From: Liriodendron chinense
Taxonomy: Eukaryota; Streptophyta; Magnoliopsida; Magnoliales; Magnoliaceae
Assembly (NCBI GenBank): GCA_003013855.2
Contig: PVNU02000866.1
Coordinates: forward strand, 310,001 to 374,000
Length of the DNA stretch: 64,000 bases
Direction: 5' to 3'
Made by a program: the position numbers and the translations under genes. Numbering within the stretch: position 1 is the stretch's first letter; the number at the start of each line of letters is the position of its first letter. Below the pieces are notes generated by a model. That model had not been told where the DNA came from, searched no databases, and was given only the letters and a program-made list of their open reading frames with translations. Shown in pieces: positions 33,768 to 44,796 of the stretch.

Positions 33768-34626
33768 TGTTGACGGTAAATCTCGTCACCAGATGTTGGT
33801 CAGGGACCAACTTGAGCCTCTGCCGTTAGATTTGAAGGATGATGATGAAGATCCAAAGATTGGGGGACCTGCAAGCACCACCAAAAGTTAAGATGGCCGC
33901 CGATGGTTTCGGCTAATGGCCCTCTGATGCCTAAGTCAGTGACTATAGGATGATGAAAGAGAATAACTCTCTGTATTGCTGTATTTTTTCGTACCTTAGA
34001 TCATGGCAGGGAAGGGTATTTATAATGTATATCCTTACCGTAGTTGAGTAGGATTCTGACTCTGTTGAGATCTACCTCTACGTAGGATGGATCACGTATC
34101 GTGGCCGGATACGTCATTACCTTAGAGATCAGTTGCGAGATTATCTACGTCATGCATATATTTCTCTTATCAACGGGATCAATGGGGAAATGAATCCTGT
34201 GACTTGCGGGACATGTGACAGAGTCCTGATTTCTTGGGGGGTAGCGCTAGTAACACTCGAAGAGTAGTAGTTGGTCGGGCATAGTCGATGATAAGTCTGC
34301 TCGTCAGGGGTCGGTCGTAGATAAAAGAAATAGACGAGCACCAAAGCATTAACCGAACACTCGGGAGATTCCTTAATGCCGACCGCTTGGGTCTAATGAG
34401 GTCGGTCGGGCACTAAAGGGTGCTGACTGCTTGGGTCTAATGAGGTCGGTCGGGCACTGAAGGGTGTCGACCGCTCGGGCTTGATAGGTAACCGAGTGCA
34501 GTGAAATACGGACATAGCCAATACCGAACGCTCGAGTGCTCGGGCACAGATATAGAGAATATCAGTTTTCACCTGTGCGTAGCTTTGACCACGCAAAAGT
34601 GGGGTATCCCAAATTTACCTATAACA
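33768..34626 (-). repeat. Element D 5' LTR (859 bp)
   Basis: TGTTGACGGTAAATC...TTACCTATAACA; partner of 7174-7998. It has an extra partial duplication around 34385-34465 (GGGTCTAATGAGGTCGGTCG twice). Target copy CATTT follows at 34627-34631. Confidence 0.88.
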
Positions 34627-34631
34627 CATTT

Positions 34632-35235
34632 CCTTTGCCCGAGCTTTACTAAGCTCACACAGGTGTACAAGGCTGCTACTGCACAGGCCACTACCAGATC
34701 TATTATGTTCATATGCACTTGCCCAAAGTTCAGGTATATCTAAATCTTCAGGTGGGCCACAGTTTCTAAAACAAATGTGCAGTCAGAAAAATACTGTGTT
34801 AAAGTTTTTTTATAACCGTCCAACTATTTCTGACATTGTGGCCAACCTTATGAATGGACCAAATTTACTTTTGGGAGGAATCATGTACATGTGGTCAAAA
34901 CCACCTAATGGATGTCTTGGATATTGCACATGCTAGCCACACACTAGCACATGCAGTGGCATGTGCATTAGCAACTAGCCTTGCATGCACGTGTGGGCTT
35001 TGAAAAGCTTTCCTTTTCCATACTTAAGAAATGTAATTTTCAAGAATTTGAGAAAAATGACATCAGAAATGATCCGTCTTTGAGTGCACAAAATATTAGC
35101 CACACCATTAACTATCTTCAAGTGCCCACATGTGCGACCATCCATCTTCAAGCTCCCAATATTGTCTAATGTGCCATTGTCCACATCCAAGGATTCCAAG
35201 CACCCCATACATGCCACACATGTCAATATGTCACA
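34632..35235. other. Intergenic segment, nothing recognised
   Basis: Low-complexity and CATG-rich words (GCACATGC-type) but no gene or clear repeat boundary. Confidence 0.4.
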
Positions 35236-35251
35236 AGTGTAGCCTATGCCA

Positions 35252-35349
35252 CACCCTAAAACTTATGGCTTCGTGATGGACTCACAAGAGTTTCAACACT
35301 AAGGTCATGGGTTTGAGTACCCATTGTGGTGTGTGGGTGTGCATAATAA

Positions 35350-35391
<42 letters not shown>

Positions 35392-35392
35392 G
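35252..35392 (+). mobile_element. tRNA-type SINE with (TAA)n tail
   Basis: A 141-bp insert bounded by a 16-bp direct repeat with one mismatch: AGTGTAGCCTATGCCA at 35236-35251 and AGTGTAGCATATGCCA at 35393-35408. Inside are an A-box-like TGGCTTCGTGATGG, a B-box-like GGGTTTGAGTACCC, and a 3' (TAA)n run from about 35346. This is the structure of a plant SINE inserted by target-primed reverse transcription. Confidence 0.7.
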
Positions 35393-35408
35393 AGTGTAGC
35401 ATATGCCA

Positions 35409-36377
35409 ATGGGCTGGGAAAGGCCCACTTTGCTCAGGCAGGCCTCAGCCTAGCCGAACACATAAGATCGAAGGCCCGAGTTGATGCAGACATCAGTGGT
35501 GCACCCTTTAGAGTGTACCAGAGGAGGTGACGTTGCAGATCGAGTGTTGGAGCAGATGATCTGATGTGGATGGACGCGGGGCCCATTGGACCCATTTTCT
35601 GAAGCGTTATGAGTACGCGAGTTGCAGGACCGTGCAGGAGCATCATCACAACAGGACTGTAGAGTGGATTTAATTTTAGGCATTTTTCTGTTATTTTTTC
35701 TTATTTTTAGGTGCCTTAGTGTTGTTATTTATTTTTAGGCGTTTTTGTGTTTGTTATTTCTTTTTTTCTTTTTTTTTTAGGAACTTTAGTGCACTTTTTA
35801 TTTTCGTGTCTTATATATACTTTGAGAAACCCTATTTCGAATTATTGAATTAATAAAAAAAAAGTGTTTTTTTCCTTTATTTTAAGATACTAGGGTTTCA
35901 GGATTGGCCCTCGGGTGTTAAGGATTATACCTCGGATTCAAGTTTCTTTCTTCTTAACTCTTTAAAGTGTGTGGAAAAGTAATTCGTCTCTCATCTAGAA
36001 CCCATCTTTCTTTTCAACAATTTTCTTCTTCCACATCTCTCCCATTTGATATGAACGGTAGAAGAGGGATGGCTAGTCCAGAGAAACGGATTCAAATATG
36101 ATTGTGGTTGGCCTATGCTAGATTTAGGGATATCCTCATATCCCTAGGTCCTCCTTTTTTACTCGTTTATGAGCATTTATGCTATGGGGTATGATCCTAA
36201 CGGGTTGATTTCGTCTCATTATTGAAGTTTGTTTAAATTCTTCTGATTGAAATTATCTTTTCTACCTGATAATCCGTGCATTTAGAGTTAGGTCATCGCA
36301 TACCCCGGCATCATGAGCCCAACATGGGCCTAGCAAAGCAGATCCAAGCCTGGGCCCAATGATCCCACCTGAAAATT
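35409..36377. other. Unassigned region, possibly old LTR sequence
   Basis: Contains CTTATATATACTTTGAGAAA, then AATTAATAAAAAAAAAG about 50 bp later, and T-rich TTTTTAGG repeats, reminiscent of the promoter and R/U5 part of an LTR. I could not find matching termini or a duplication. The left CACTA-1 target ATT ends it. Confidence 0.35.
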
Positions 36378-36660
36378 CACTACGCCAAAATTGCATTTTT
36401 GCGACGGACGAAGTTCGTCGCAAATCGATATTAGCGACGGACTTGGTTCGTCGCATGGGCCGTCGCACTTTACTCTGTGGTAAATTTTAAACGACGAATT
36501 ACGTCCGTCGCTAAATTATGTAAAGCGACGGATATCGGTCCGTCGTACAAAATTGTTGCCACGTATATTGGTCCGTCGTTAAATTTATGGGCGACAGCGT
36601 GATTGCATTCATTTAGGAATTTTAGCGACGGGTTTGGTCCGTCGCTAAATTTTCTGAACG
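36378..36660. repeat. CACTA-1 left subterminal repeats
   Basis: GCGACGGACGAAGTTCGTCGC, in two halves, and related GCGACGG/CCGTCGC motifs recur in both orientations about ten times. CACTA subterminal repeats are the usual transposase-binding sites. Confidence 0.8.
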
Positions 36661-37196
36661 CACACCTGTTACGTTTGAATTTATTTTTGAATCTATTGCA
36701 CCTGATAGTCATCCAAATTATTTAAAACAAAAAAATAATAATAATAAAACCTAACAAATCATAATTATATCATATATGAAACTTAAAGTCCTTACATTTC
36801 TAGTGAAAAATAATATTAATATTTATTACAAATCTACACATTGAAGTGAACCATTCTCCATAGAATGAGCAACTAGGCTTTATTTTGTTCCCAATATTGA
36901 AACCAATCTCTTGACCATACGTGAAGCTAGCCTTCATTTCTAATCTTTCCTTTATAGCTACTTCCACCTCATACGTTAGCAAATCCATCAACTGGCCCAC
37001 CTGCAAAATCCAGAATATAAAACATAAAGAGTATCAGTATTATAATGTAAGAACAAAAAAGGAAAAACAATAACAAAAGACAATGAAGCACCACCTACTC
37101 GTAAGAAATGCTATGAAATCGGAAACCTGGAGGCAATTCCAATTGATCCTCTTTGGATAGAGCATTCACAAACAAAGCCAGCAAGCAGAGAAATTT
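36661..37196. other. CACTA-1 interior, non-coding or unrecognised
   Basis: AT-rich, with possible exon-intron structure on the minus strand (36800-37006 is open on that strand), but no domain recognised. Confidence 0.35.
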
Positions 37197-37382
37197 TTAG
37201 TCAGCAGAGTCGAAGTAAGAGCGTGGACTGATCTGAAAATAAAAATAGAAATCCAAAATTGATAAGCATATAAATGTATTCAGCATCACTGAAACCAATT
37301 TACAAGCAACAGAAACGATAGTTACTTGGATTGGAGGTAACTTGGGTCGAAGTCCTCCATACTTTGTCTTCAGCTCTTCCTC
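37197..37382 (-). pseudogene. Captured endosulfine (ENSA/ARPP)-like exons in CACTA-1
   Basis: Exon a 37382-37326 lies between a TATAG acceptor and a GTAACT donor and reads EEELKTKYGGLRPKLPPIQ. Exon b starts at 37232 after TTTTCAG and reads ISPRSYFDSAD before TAA at 37199-37197. The pair matches the plant endosulfine signature, in which a KYGGL-PK-PP stretch is followed by YFDSADW, with exon order, phase and strand preserved. Endosulfines inhibit PP2A when phosphorylated; this fragment lacks the rest and has a stop where Trp is expected, so it is non-functional. The identification is from memory of the family and rests on about 30 residues. Confidence 0.5.
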
Positions 37383-38189
37383 CTATAGAATACAAAACTC
37401 CTAAAATGATCTGGATCCAAGACTCAAATGAGCCGCACTAAATGATGAACAGTCTGGATTTAACATCTAGTGGGCAAAAGACAATCACAATTGAGGAAAA
37501 GGCTGGCATAGAGCATTTCTGAACTCAAATGAGAATTTCTATGATCAATGTTCTCAAAAAGTTGAATAATTGAATCATAAAATCAGATCATAGATCATAA
37601 CATAATATTATTTATTCACAATCAGGGATGATGATTGATCCTGATTTGTGACCGTACATATATGAAATACCATCTAAGAGATGTATATCGATTTATCATT
37701 TAAGATATACTGTGGCCCCACGAACATTTTTACTGTGGAAGTTCAATCGTCATGTTTTCAGCCCACTTAAGTCTTGGATCCTGTTCAATTTTAGTCTCGA
37801 CGCCTAGAATGATCTCACAAAATGGTTGGACTGCGTAGATTTCTAATAAACCTCATAGTGGGTCCCACCCAGGTTCCTTGCTCAGGAGATGCGTGCGAAA
37901 GGCTTACGTAGGCAATCCGCGCCCCGATACACGTGGGTCCAACGGTTAGGTGATCCAAACTTTCGATTTGACAAGACCAACCAACAAGGGAAAGTATAAA
38001 AAAGGCGATTGGCAGGATTTTGATGGTACCTCGTTGAAAGCTAGATCTTCCACACGTTCATCAAATCGTGACAATCACCGACCGTCCGCACACATCCACA
38101 CATGCCTGATTGGCATGCTTGTGGATCTTGGCCATCCACATGTGCATCAAATCCAAGGCCACACTTATGTGGATCCCCAAGGCAACCAC
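37383..38189. other. CACTA-1 interior, unrecognised
   Basis: AT-rich intron-like sequence, then 37700-38180 with CCACACATCC-type words. No gene recognised. Confidence 0.35.
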
Positions 38190-38944
38190 ACGTGGTGAGG
38201 AAGGGAATGGGTGGTGGCTTAAGAAGGTCTCTTCGCGTCATCGGTCAGGCGTGTGGAGATCTATCATTAATCTAAAAGAGTTGGTACTTAGAAGGGTGCG
38301 TTCCCGGGTGGGTGATGGGCCTAAAGTGAGATATTGCAAGGATGTTTGGATCTGCGATCACAAGGTTCAAGATATCTACCCAAGGCTCGCTCAGGTGGCA
38401 ATAGACTCGGAGATTTCAGTCAGCCAACATTACTCTTGTCATGAAAATCGGGGGGTTTGGACTCCCTTATGTAGAAGAGACCTTCATGATTCAAAAATAG
38501 AATTAATGGGACTCCTAAATCAGCTATTGGGGACATCTCTTTTGAATGAGGATGATTCGATTCGGTGGCTAGGATCACCTTCTGGGAAATTTTCAATCAC
38601 AGCTTTGTTTTCTATGCTTTTGGGTGGCCCATGTGTCCGTGAGAAGGCACATACTTTCATTCAACCTTTGGTTCTATGGAGCACCTTCCAAGGTCGCAGA
38701 ATTTGCATGGTTAGTTGATTGGAATAGAGTGATGACAACTGATAATCTAAGGAAGAGGGGTCTTCTCATTACTAACGCCTGCCCCTTGTGTTGGCAAGAT
38801 GAAGAATCAGTGAATCACCTCTTTTTACACTGCCCTTTTTCCAGATCAGTTTGGGAAAATAAACCTATTTCAATATCACTTGAGCACCAAGGCACTAAGA
38901 AATTCATGCGTATGGTAACTCAAGAAGTCAGTGAAAGGTTTTGA
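38190..38944 (+). pseudogene. LINE ORF2 C-terminal fragment with RVT zinc-finger domain
   Basis: Plus-strand reading gives the region after a LINE reverse transcriptase (WRSIINLKELVLRRVR, VGDGPKVRYCKDVW, DSIRWLGSPSGKFSI), then after a frameshift near 38640 the zinc-binding module (FAWLVDWNRVMTTDNLRKRG, CPLCWQDEESVNHLFLHCPF). Cys and His of CPLC...H..C are present. RT and endonuclease are absent. It could be a 5'-truncated LINE or a captured exon; I see no poly(A) tail at its right end. Confidence 0.75.
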
Positions 38945-39196
38945 TTACAAGAAGGAAAAGCAACCAAAAAGAAATAGAATATGATACAATCATGATCAAA
39001 GAATGATGAGAGTGCATTTTCAGGTACTATATGTACCTAAGAACCTACAATTTCCTAGTCAGCATCAGCATTTGCCATTTAGGACAAAAAGGTGACATAA
39101 AAAGTGATGCAATAACCATAATCAAATCTCTAAACCTCTATTTTGTACTATTAATTACTCAATAGACGAATGGTGATGGCAGTTTTAAAAACTCAC
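38945..39196. other. CACTA-1 interior, intron-like AT-rich DNA
   Basis: No feature seen apart from the donor-like GTGAGT of the next exon on the minus strand. Confidence 0.35.
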
Positions 39197-39271
39197 CAGA
39201 AGCATATATATCTTCATCTTCAACATCAAGTTCCTCAAGTGCCCCAGTACCAAAACCAGGAGCAAGTTTTC
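39197..39271 (-). pseudogene. Captured exon of a G-patch protein (TOUGH/GPATCH1-like)
   Basis: A 75-bp exon with a CAG acceptor (before 39271) and GTGAGT donor (39196). It reads KLAPGFGTGALEELDVEDEDIYAS. GALEE-D-EDED-YA is the conserved segment of the plant TOUGH and animal GPATCH1 proteins, which act in RNA processing. Only this exon is recognisable, on the same strand as the endosulfine fragment. Confidence 0.55.
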
Positions 39272-39623
39272 CTGCTGATGACATTAAGTCAAGGAGTTAC
39301 GCTAAATCCTATTACTTTAAGATAAATACATTCTCATGAAAAATTCATAAAGCCAGTTGATTCATAAGATAATCTCTGAACCACTGGTAACTCGCTCATT
39401 CAAGTGATTCATAAGATGAACTAGAAAAGAAAAATTGCAAAAAATGACTAAGTTTTATTTTCCTCACCCAAAGAATTTCTAGTTCTTACCCAAATGTGAA
39501 TTATTTTCAAAGTCAAAACTTTGTAACATTTATGCAATTAAGCAAGAAGTGAAATGTTTTTGGCGCATAAGTGTAAAATAAACTTTCCTGGTAAGAAGTG
39601 TTTTCTTTCTTTCTTTCTTTTTT

Positions 39624-39633
<10 letters not shown>
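39272..39633. other. CACTA-1 interior with poly-T run
   Basis: Intron-like. A T-run at about 39618-39633 leads into the G-run. Confidence 0.4.
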
Positions 39634-39654
<21 letters not shown>

Positions 39655-39658
39655 GGGG
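39634..39658 (+). repeat. Homopolymer of 25 G after a T-run
   Basis: About sixteen T followed directly by 25 G. Such runs are rare and often assembly or sequencing errors; length uncertain. Confidence 0.8.
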
Positions 39659-39869
39659 AATTACTAAGAACTATCAACAAAACAAACTTTGCTTCGAGAG
39701 TCAAAACAGAAAAGAAATAAACGATTATATAATATTAACCAGTACCCTTGTACAAAATGCTTCTCAAGAACAGCTTGTAATTTAAAAGGTAACCAATACA
39801 ATTATTAGGAGCTCAAAACATGAAAGTTTCATTTCAACTCAAAAAGGTTGACAAGAAAAAATTACTCAC

Positions 39870-40020
39870 AGGCGTGCTTTGAGAAGCATAGACATCATCA
39901 TTACCATCAGCTGCAGCCCATTCAGTAACAGTTTCAGACTCAGATTTAACAGTTTCTGATTGAGCAAGCTGTGGTCTTTCCTCATCGCAAGATAATGCAA
40001 GGAATGCTTTTCTAGCTTCT
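39870..40020 (-). pseudogene. Captured exon-like piece, gene not recognised
   Basis: Minus-strand open segment ending at a GTGAGT donor (39869-39864). It reads EARKAFLALSCDEERPQLAQ, followed by an acidic Ser/Glu-rich tail ending NDDVYASQS. Strand matches the two neighbouring captured exons. Source gene unknown. Confidence 0.4.
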
Positions 40021-41093
40021 CTTCATGAATCTATAAATAAAGAACTTAAAGTTAGACATGTGCTGACTTTTGAAGTCTGGTATTATGAAATATTCACTGT
40101 CAAAGTTAAAGAACGAATAATCAGATTAAAATAATAATAATAATAAAAAAAATCTTTAGTGAAATGTAAAGAAATCTAGGAGAGAGATGAATTAGAAGTG
40201 TTAGTGGAATTGCCATATTTGGTCAATAGGTTTAAATGCCTCAGGAATCAGGATTGACAATGAAGGCGACAGTATACTTAGAAAATTTTATATTTTGTGA
40301 AACAGAAAATGACAAATAAAATACAAATCGCATACTTTATACCACTTTCAAAACATGATCCTCCTAGGTCATGCTTAGACATTAAGGAACTATTCCCTTC
40401 ATCGAGTGAATAATTCTTTTCATTGCTTCACAAACCATATCAACTGTTCTATTCACAAAGCAAACAGTTCACCAATTCAGCTATACATGATTTTGATCTC
40501 GACCTAAAATGTCTATGCTGATGTCTCTTGTAATAATACGCACAGTTGGAAAATGTAATCATCTGCGCACCTCAGCACTCACTTGATAGCCCCTAGGACA
40601 AACTATGGTAAGTGTAGCCAATACAAGCTTAGTGGATCCCTCTGGGGAAGAATAATCTAATTTAAACTTATGTAGAAGAAAAGGCTGCTCTGCTCATGCT
40701 TCAGAATGCATCTAGATGAGCATGGTAAAAATGATCTTTTGTTTCCAAAGCCCAAGAAAAATTTAATAGGGATTGATATCGAAGTGAAACAAACTACCAG
40801 TTATTGACAGAAGAACCCCTCAACATGGTGGACCGGTTCCTGCCTAAGGGTAAAACTAGCATTGGCCAGCCTGATCAAGCTTTGGCCTAGTCCAGGAGAG
40901 GTGGATGTTCGCAGCAAGGTTCCATAGGAGACAGCTTGAAAGAAAAGCTGCCCCAGAGAATGATTCTTAATTGGAAGGCTTGGAGAAGATTAGTCTAGCT
41001 ATAGGTTCCAAATGAGGCTGGACCAGAAGTCATGTGCTCTATTATGGCAGCTTATAGATCAGATTATAAATAAAAGAAAATGACAATGAAATG
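40021..41093. other. CACTA-1 interior, unrecognised
   Basis: AT-rich, no ORF of note; possibly intron sequence of captured genes. Confidence 0.35.
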
Positions 41094-41649
41094 AAGCCCA
41101 TCAGTGTAGATCAGTTATCTTACTTTAAGAAATTAAAGCCATTTGAATTTCCTGATCCATGAGATGACACATGAATCGAAAAAGTATTACAAATGCCAAA
41201 TTTTTGCACAGACAAGACAAAGATCAATAGCTATACAAGGCAAGGGCCAACTTCTAAATGGAAATGCACAAACATGTTGTTCAATGAAAAATGTGCCCAA
41301 AAAGCCTCCTACCATAGAGCAAGTTAGTACGGGTATCCCTGATTGAATGTCCATGTCGCCATCCCATCTTCACAGCAACTTTACACCTACTCAAACAAAG
41401 AGGCAGACAGTGATATTAAAAATAAGTACAGAAAGTTTGGGTCAGAAAATAGTACTAGTGAGATGCCAGAAGCAAACCAAAGGAATTTGCAGCAGGAAGA
41501 ACTAGTTCTCCTGGAACAGGTCTAGGAATAGCTGATGGCCTAAAATGCACAGACGACAAGAGGAAAAGGAAGTTATACATGCACTATGCAGTTAAAAAAT
41601 TAGAAGATGATCATTTTCTAATGGAAAAAAGAAAAGGATCATTCTAAGT
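41094..41649 (+). repeat. 556-bp direct repeat, copy 1
   Basis: Begins AAGCCCATCAGTGTAGATCA, ends AAGGATCATTCTAAGT. Nearly identical copy at 42334-42890, 1240 bp away in the same orientation. ORFs in it (41143-41346) are not recognised. No primer site or polypurine tract, so I do not call it an LTR pair. Confidence 0.85.
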
Positions 41650-42333
41650 TCTAGTAAGAGCTAGTTCTATCGATTTATCAAAAGATTGTTGTTAGCAACA
41701 TTCCTGCAAAAGAGTTGCATCACTTAGTTACCTGGATAACAGATTTTAACAGTCCTTAGAGATAGTGAAGATTTGTCATATTAGAGGATGGCATATTAAT
41801 GTATATCAAAGGACTTCAACAACCATCAACATCCCCACTACTGGCCCAGTAGTGGACAGCAGCACAGAGGTACCACTGGATAGAGAAACAGACATTTGTT
41901 ACAATGTAAAAAAAACCCATCATCTAGGCTTTCGCAGGAAATCGGCGCCCTCCAAAAATCAGTCCGGTTAATTTATCAGATGGGCCAATGTATATAAAAA
42001 ATGGACAGCCGAAAAAGGTGGCCTAACAGAAGTAGCCCACCTAATCAGTTGATGGGCTGCGCACATGATGGGGCGACCTAATTAATTTTTTAGTGTCTCC
42101 AAAAGATTTTTCTTTTAGTCTCCAACCTCCCTTAACAATCACAGAATTTCTAACCATCTCAACTTGTAATGTTGACGGTGACTGTCCACTTGGTGGACCC
42201 CCATGTTGACTTTTCTAGGTTTCATAGGAAGCTTTGATCATAGGACCCATACCATCTACTACAGGCCTTAATTGCAAGAAAGGAGATATGGCAGCTGTAC
42301 ATAGTCAACGGCTAAATATCCATTGCTGAGATA
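41650..42333. other. Unique DNA between the two direct repeats
   Basis: No gene recognised. Confidence 0.4.
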
Positions 42334-42890
42334 AAGCCCATCAGTGTAGATCAGTTATCATACTTTAAGAAATTAAAGCCATTTGAATTTCCTGATCCAT
42401 GAGATGACACATGAATCGAAAAAGTATTACAAATGCCAAATTTTTGCACAGATAAGACAAAGATCAATAGCTATACAAGGCAAGGGCCAACTTCTAAATG
42501 GAAATGCACAAACATGTTGTTCAATGAAAAATGTGCCCAAAAAGCCTCCTACCATAGAGCAAGTTAGTACGGGTATCCCTGATTGAATGTCCATGACGCC
42601 ATCCCATCTTCAGCAGCAACTTTACACCTACTCAAACAAAGAGGCAGACAGTGATATTAAAAATAAGTACAGAAAGTTTGGGTCAGAAAACAGTACTAGT
42701 GAGATGCCAGAAGCAAACCAATGGAATTTGCAGCAGGAAGAACTAGTTCTTCTGGAACAGGTCCAGGAATAGCTGATGGCCTAAAATCCACAGATGACAA
42801 GAGGAAAAGGAAGTTATACATGCACTATGCAGTTAAAAAATTAGAAGATGATCATTTTCTAATGGAAAAAAGAAAAGGATCATTCTAAGT
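42334..42890 (+). repeat. 556-bp direct repeat, copy 2
   Basis: Copy of 41094-41649 with few substitutions (for example GATAAGACAA for GACAAGACAA). Confidence 0.85.
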
Positions 42891-44510
42891 CCACTTTTTA
42901 CAACATTTCTCAACAATTACAGATCATCTACTCAGATCTTATTGTCTCATTTGCATTTCACATCATCCCTTTTTCCTAACAGCTGATTTGAAATCCAACC
43001 AAACATCATCTTTTAAAACAAAAAAATAAAAATAAAATAAAATATATCATCCCATCTTGGTTTTAAATATAGAATGCATGGTCATTTTCCTAGCAATTGT
43101 GCCGTCCCGTCTTTTCATTTCCCCATGCCTATCTAGCATTGATTAGAAAAAAGAAAGAAAGAAAGAAAGAAAAATACACTGTTTGGTTGTGCCCTCAAAT
43201 ACATTTGCATTTCCTGAAAATGCAAGTTTGAAATAAATTCCATAAGGAGTTTTGCATGAAGATGCAAGTCTTTGACATCGGGGCCATTCATTAGGTGGGA
43301 CCCACAATGTAGATGGAAAGTCCTGAAAATAAAAATGGTTGAACATGGATTGTTGGTCATTTTTGTCATATCATTCTTATTTTCTCAAACAGATGTGGTC
43401 CACCTAAGGAGTGATGACAGCCTAATTTGGGCTAGATAGAACTGAAATAGTGCGGTGATTGAATCCTCACAATTACTACAAATTGCATCTCTGATAGCTA
43501 ATGGTTTGAAGTTGAATTCAACAGAACAGATGCATCACATCCCTGGAAAAAAATCAAAACAACAATAAAAATGGTTGCATCTCATATATAAACCAGAAAA
43601 ACCCACATTTTCCATCATTTCTCAAGTAGTGGTGATTCATTCAGTGTACATGTGACATACATGAAGTAGATCATCCAGACCATCTAAATAATGGGCCCCA
43701 TTACTAGAGTGAAATCCCAAAACACACACTCATCTAATGATCCTGACAATCGAATCAGTGACCATCAAATGGATGGTTGTAAAGAAAATGAACTGTGGAC
43801 GAAATTCATCAGTTAAAATCAGATGGTTAAGATTGTCTGATCAGTGTGATTATTGGGATATGCTACATCCACAATGGGGCTAGCAATTTGGATGGTCTAG
43901 ATCAAGGTACATTGTGCACATAAAAGAAAGTAGGCAAAATTGAAAGGAAAAACAAAAGAGATCATGATCCGTTGAAAATCAGAACCTGAGAGAAAATAGA
44001 GATATTGTTGACTGCCTTTGCTAAATGAATTTGTCGTTCTAGCTACATAAATAGCAGTTTAAGTAAGCCTCCATAAGATAAAATACTAAATTAGAATAAG
44101 AAAAAAAATAAAAAATTTCAATATTACATGAAAAAATTAGAAAAGCAAATTCCAATGAAAACAAAAATATCAGAAGGATCTGCAGACAATGCCATGGACT
44201 CAGAGAAACCACGGCTAGAAAATGCAATTAACAGGGAATTTTGGTGTACCAATCCGATCAGATCTGGACGGTCTGAGATGTTAGATGTGTGGGGCCCAGC
44301 GTGATGTGTGGATGACATTCAATTTGTCCGTCACTTGCATTGCTCGTGATCTCTTTGGAGTCGAAATATCTGGCCCATCCAACAGGTGGGCCACTGTAAA
44401 TTACAGGCGCAAAACCTCTAAAAGGACGTGGTGTGGCCCACCTACATTAGGGATTGCAAAGCCTTGATTAGGGATTGCAAAACCCTGATTAGGGTTTTAA
44501 CATTCAATAT

Positions 44511-44512
<2 letters not shown>
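42891..44512. other. CACTA-1 interior, unrecognised
   Basis: Contains a GAAA microsatellite near 43148-43172 and MITE-like phrases such as GTGGGACCCAC, but no clear boundary or gene. Confidence 0.35.

Positions 44513-44550
<38 letters not shown>
44513..44550 (+). repeat. (GA)n microsatellite
   Basis: About 38 bp of GA. Two nearby copies of a block containing GAGCGGGATGGGAGTAGTGG (44652 and 44777) suggest local duplication. Confidence 0.9.
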
Positions 44551-44553
<3 letters not shown>

Positions 44554-44675
44554 CATACCAGCAGGCAACGGCCCTTGCGCTTGGAAGTTGAAAAAAACCA
44601 CGGGAGCGGGGATGGGAGGCGTGGAAGCTTCTAAGCTGCAATGGCCACGAGAGCGGGATGGGAGTAGTGGATTTT

Positions 44676-44677
<2 letters not shown>

Positions 44678-44712
<35 letters not shown>
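44678..44712 (+). repeat. (GA)n microsatellite, second
   Basis: About 35 bp of GA. Long Arg/Glu ORFs through it are artefacts. Confidence 0.9.
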
Positions 44713-44715
<3 letters not shown>

Positions 44716-44796
44716 AGGAGGGACGGGAGATGGTAGAGAGAATGAGAGGGAACGAGGATTTGGGGGTTTTTCAGAGCGGGATGGGAGTAGTGGAAT

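Larger units (their letters stand above)
7174..34626 (-). mobile_element. Element D: Tat-type LTR retrotransposon, deletion derivative, hosting nested elements
   Basis: LTRs at 7174-7998 and 33768-34626, both TGTTGACGG...ATAACA, flanked by perfect 5-bp duplications CATTT at 7169-7173 and 34627-34631. The primer site next to the right LTR and the purine tract next to the left LTR give minus orientation. Without the nested element B (8782-28781) and its AGCAG duplication, D would be about 7.4 kb. It keeps gag and protease (minus) and the accessory ORF (plus), but RT, RNase H and integrase are gone: homology jumps from just after the protease (about 31290) to the coiled coil of the accessory ORF (about 31260). 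All its ORFs are broken. It is the oldest layer of the nest, judging by LTR divergence and nesting order. Confidence 0.88.

Noticed and set aside
41094..42890. Interpretation as LTRs of a short retrotransposon (TRIM)
   Set aside because: No TG...CA boundary, primer site or polypurine tract at the repeat edges, and no flanking duplication seen.
44455..44505. AAACCCTGATTAGGGTTTT-type words as interstitial telomere sequence
   Set aside because: Only one or two diverged units, not a TTTAGGG array.
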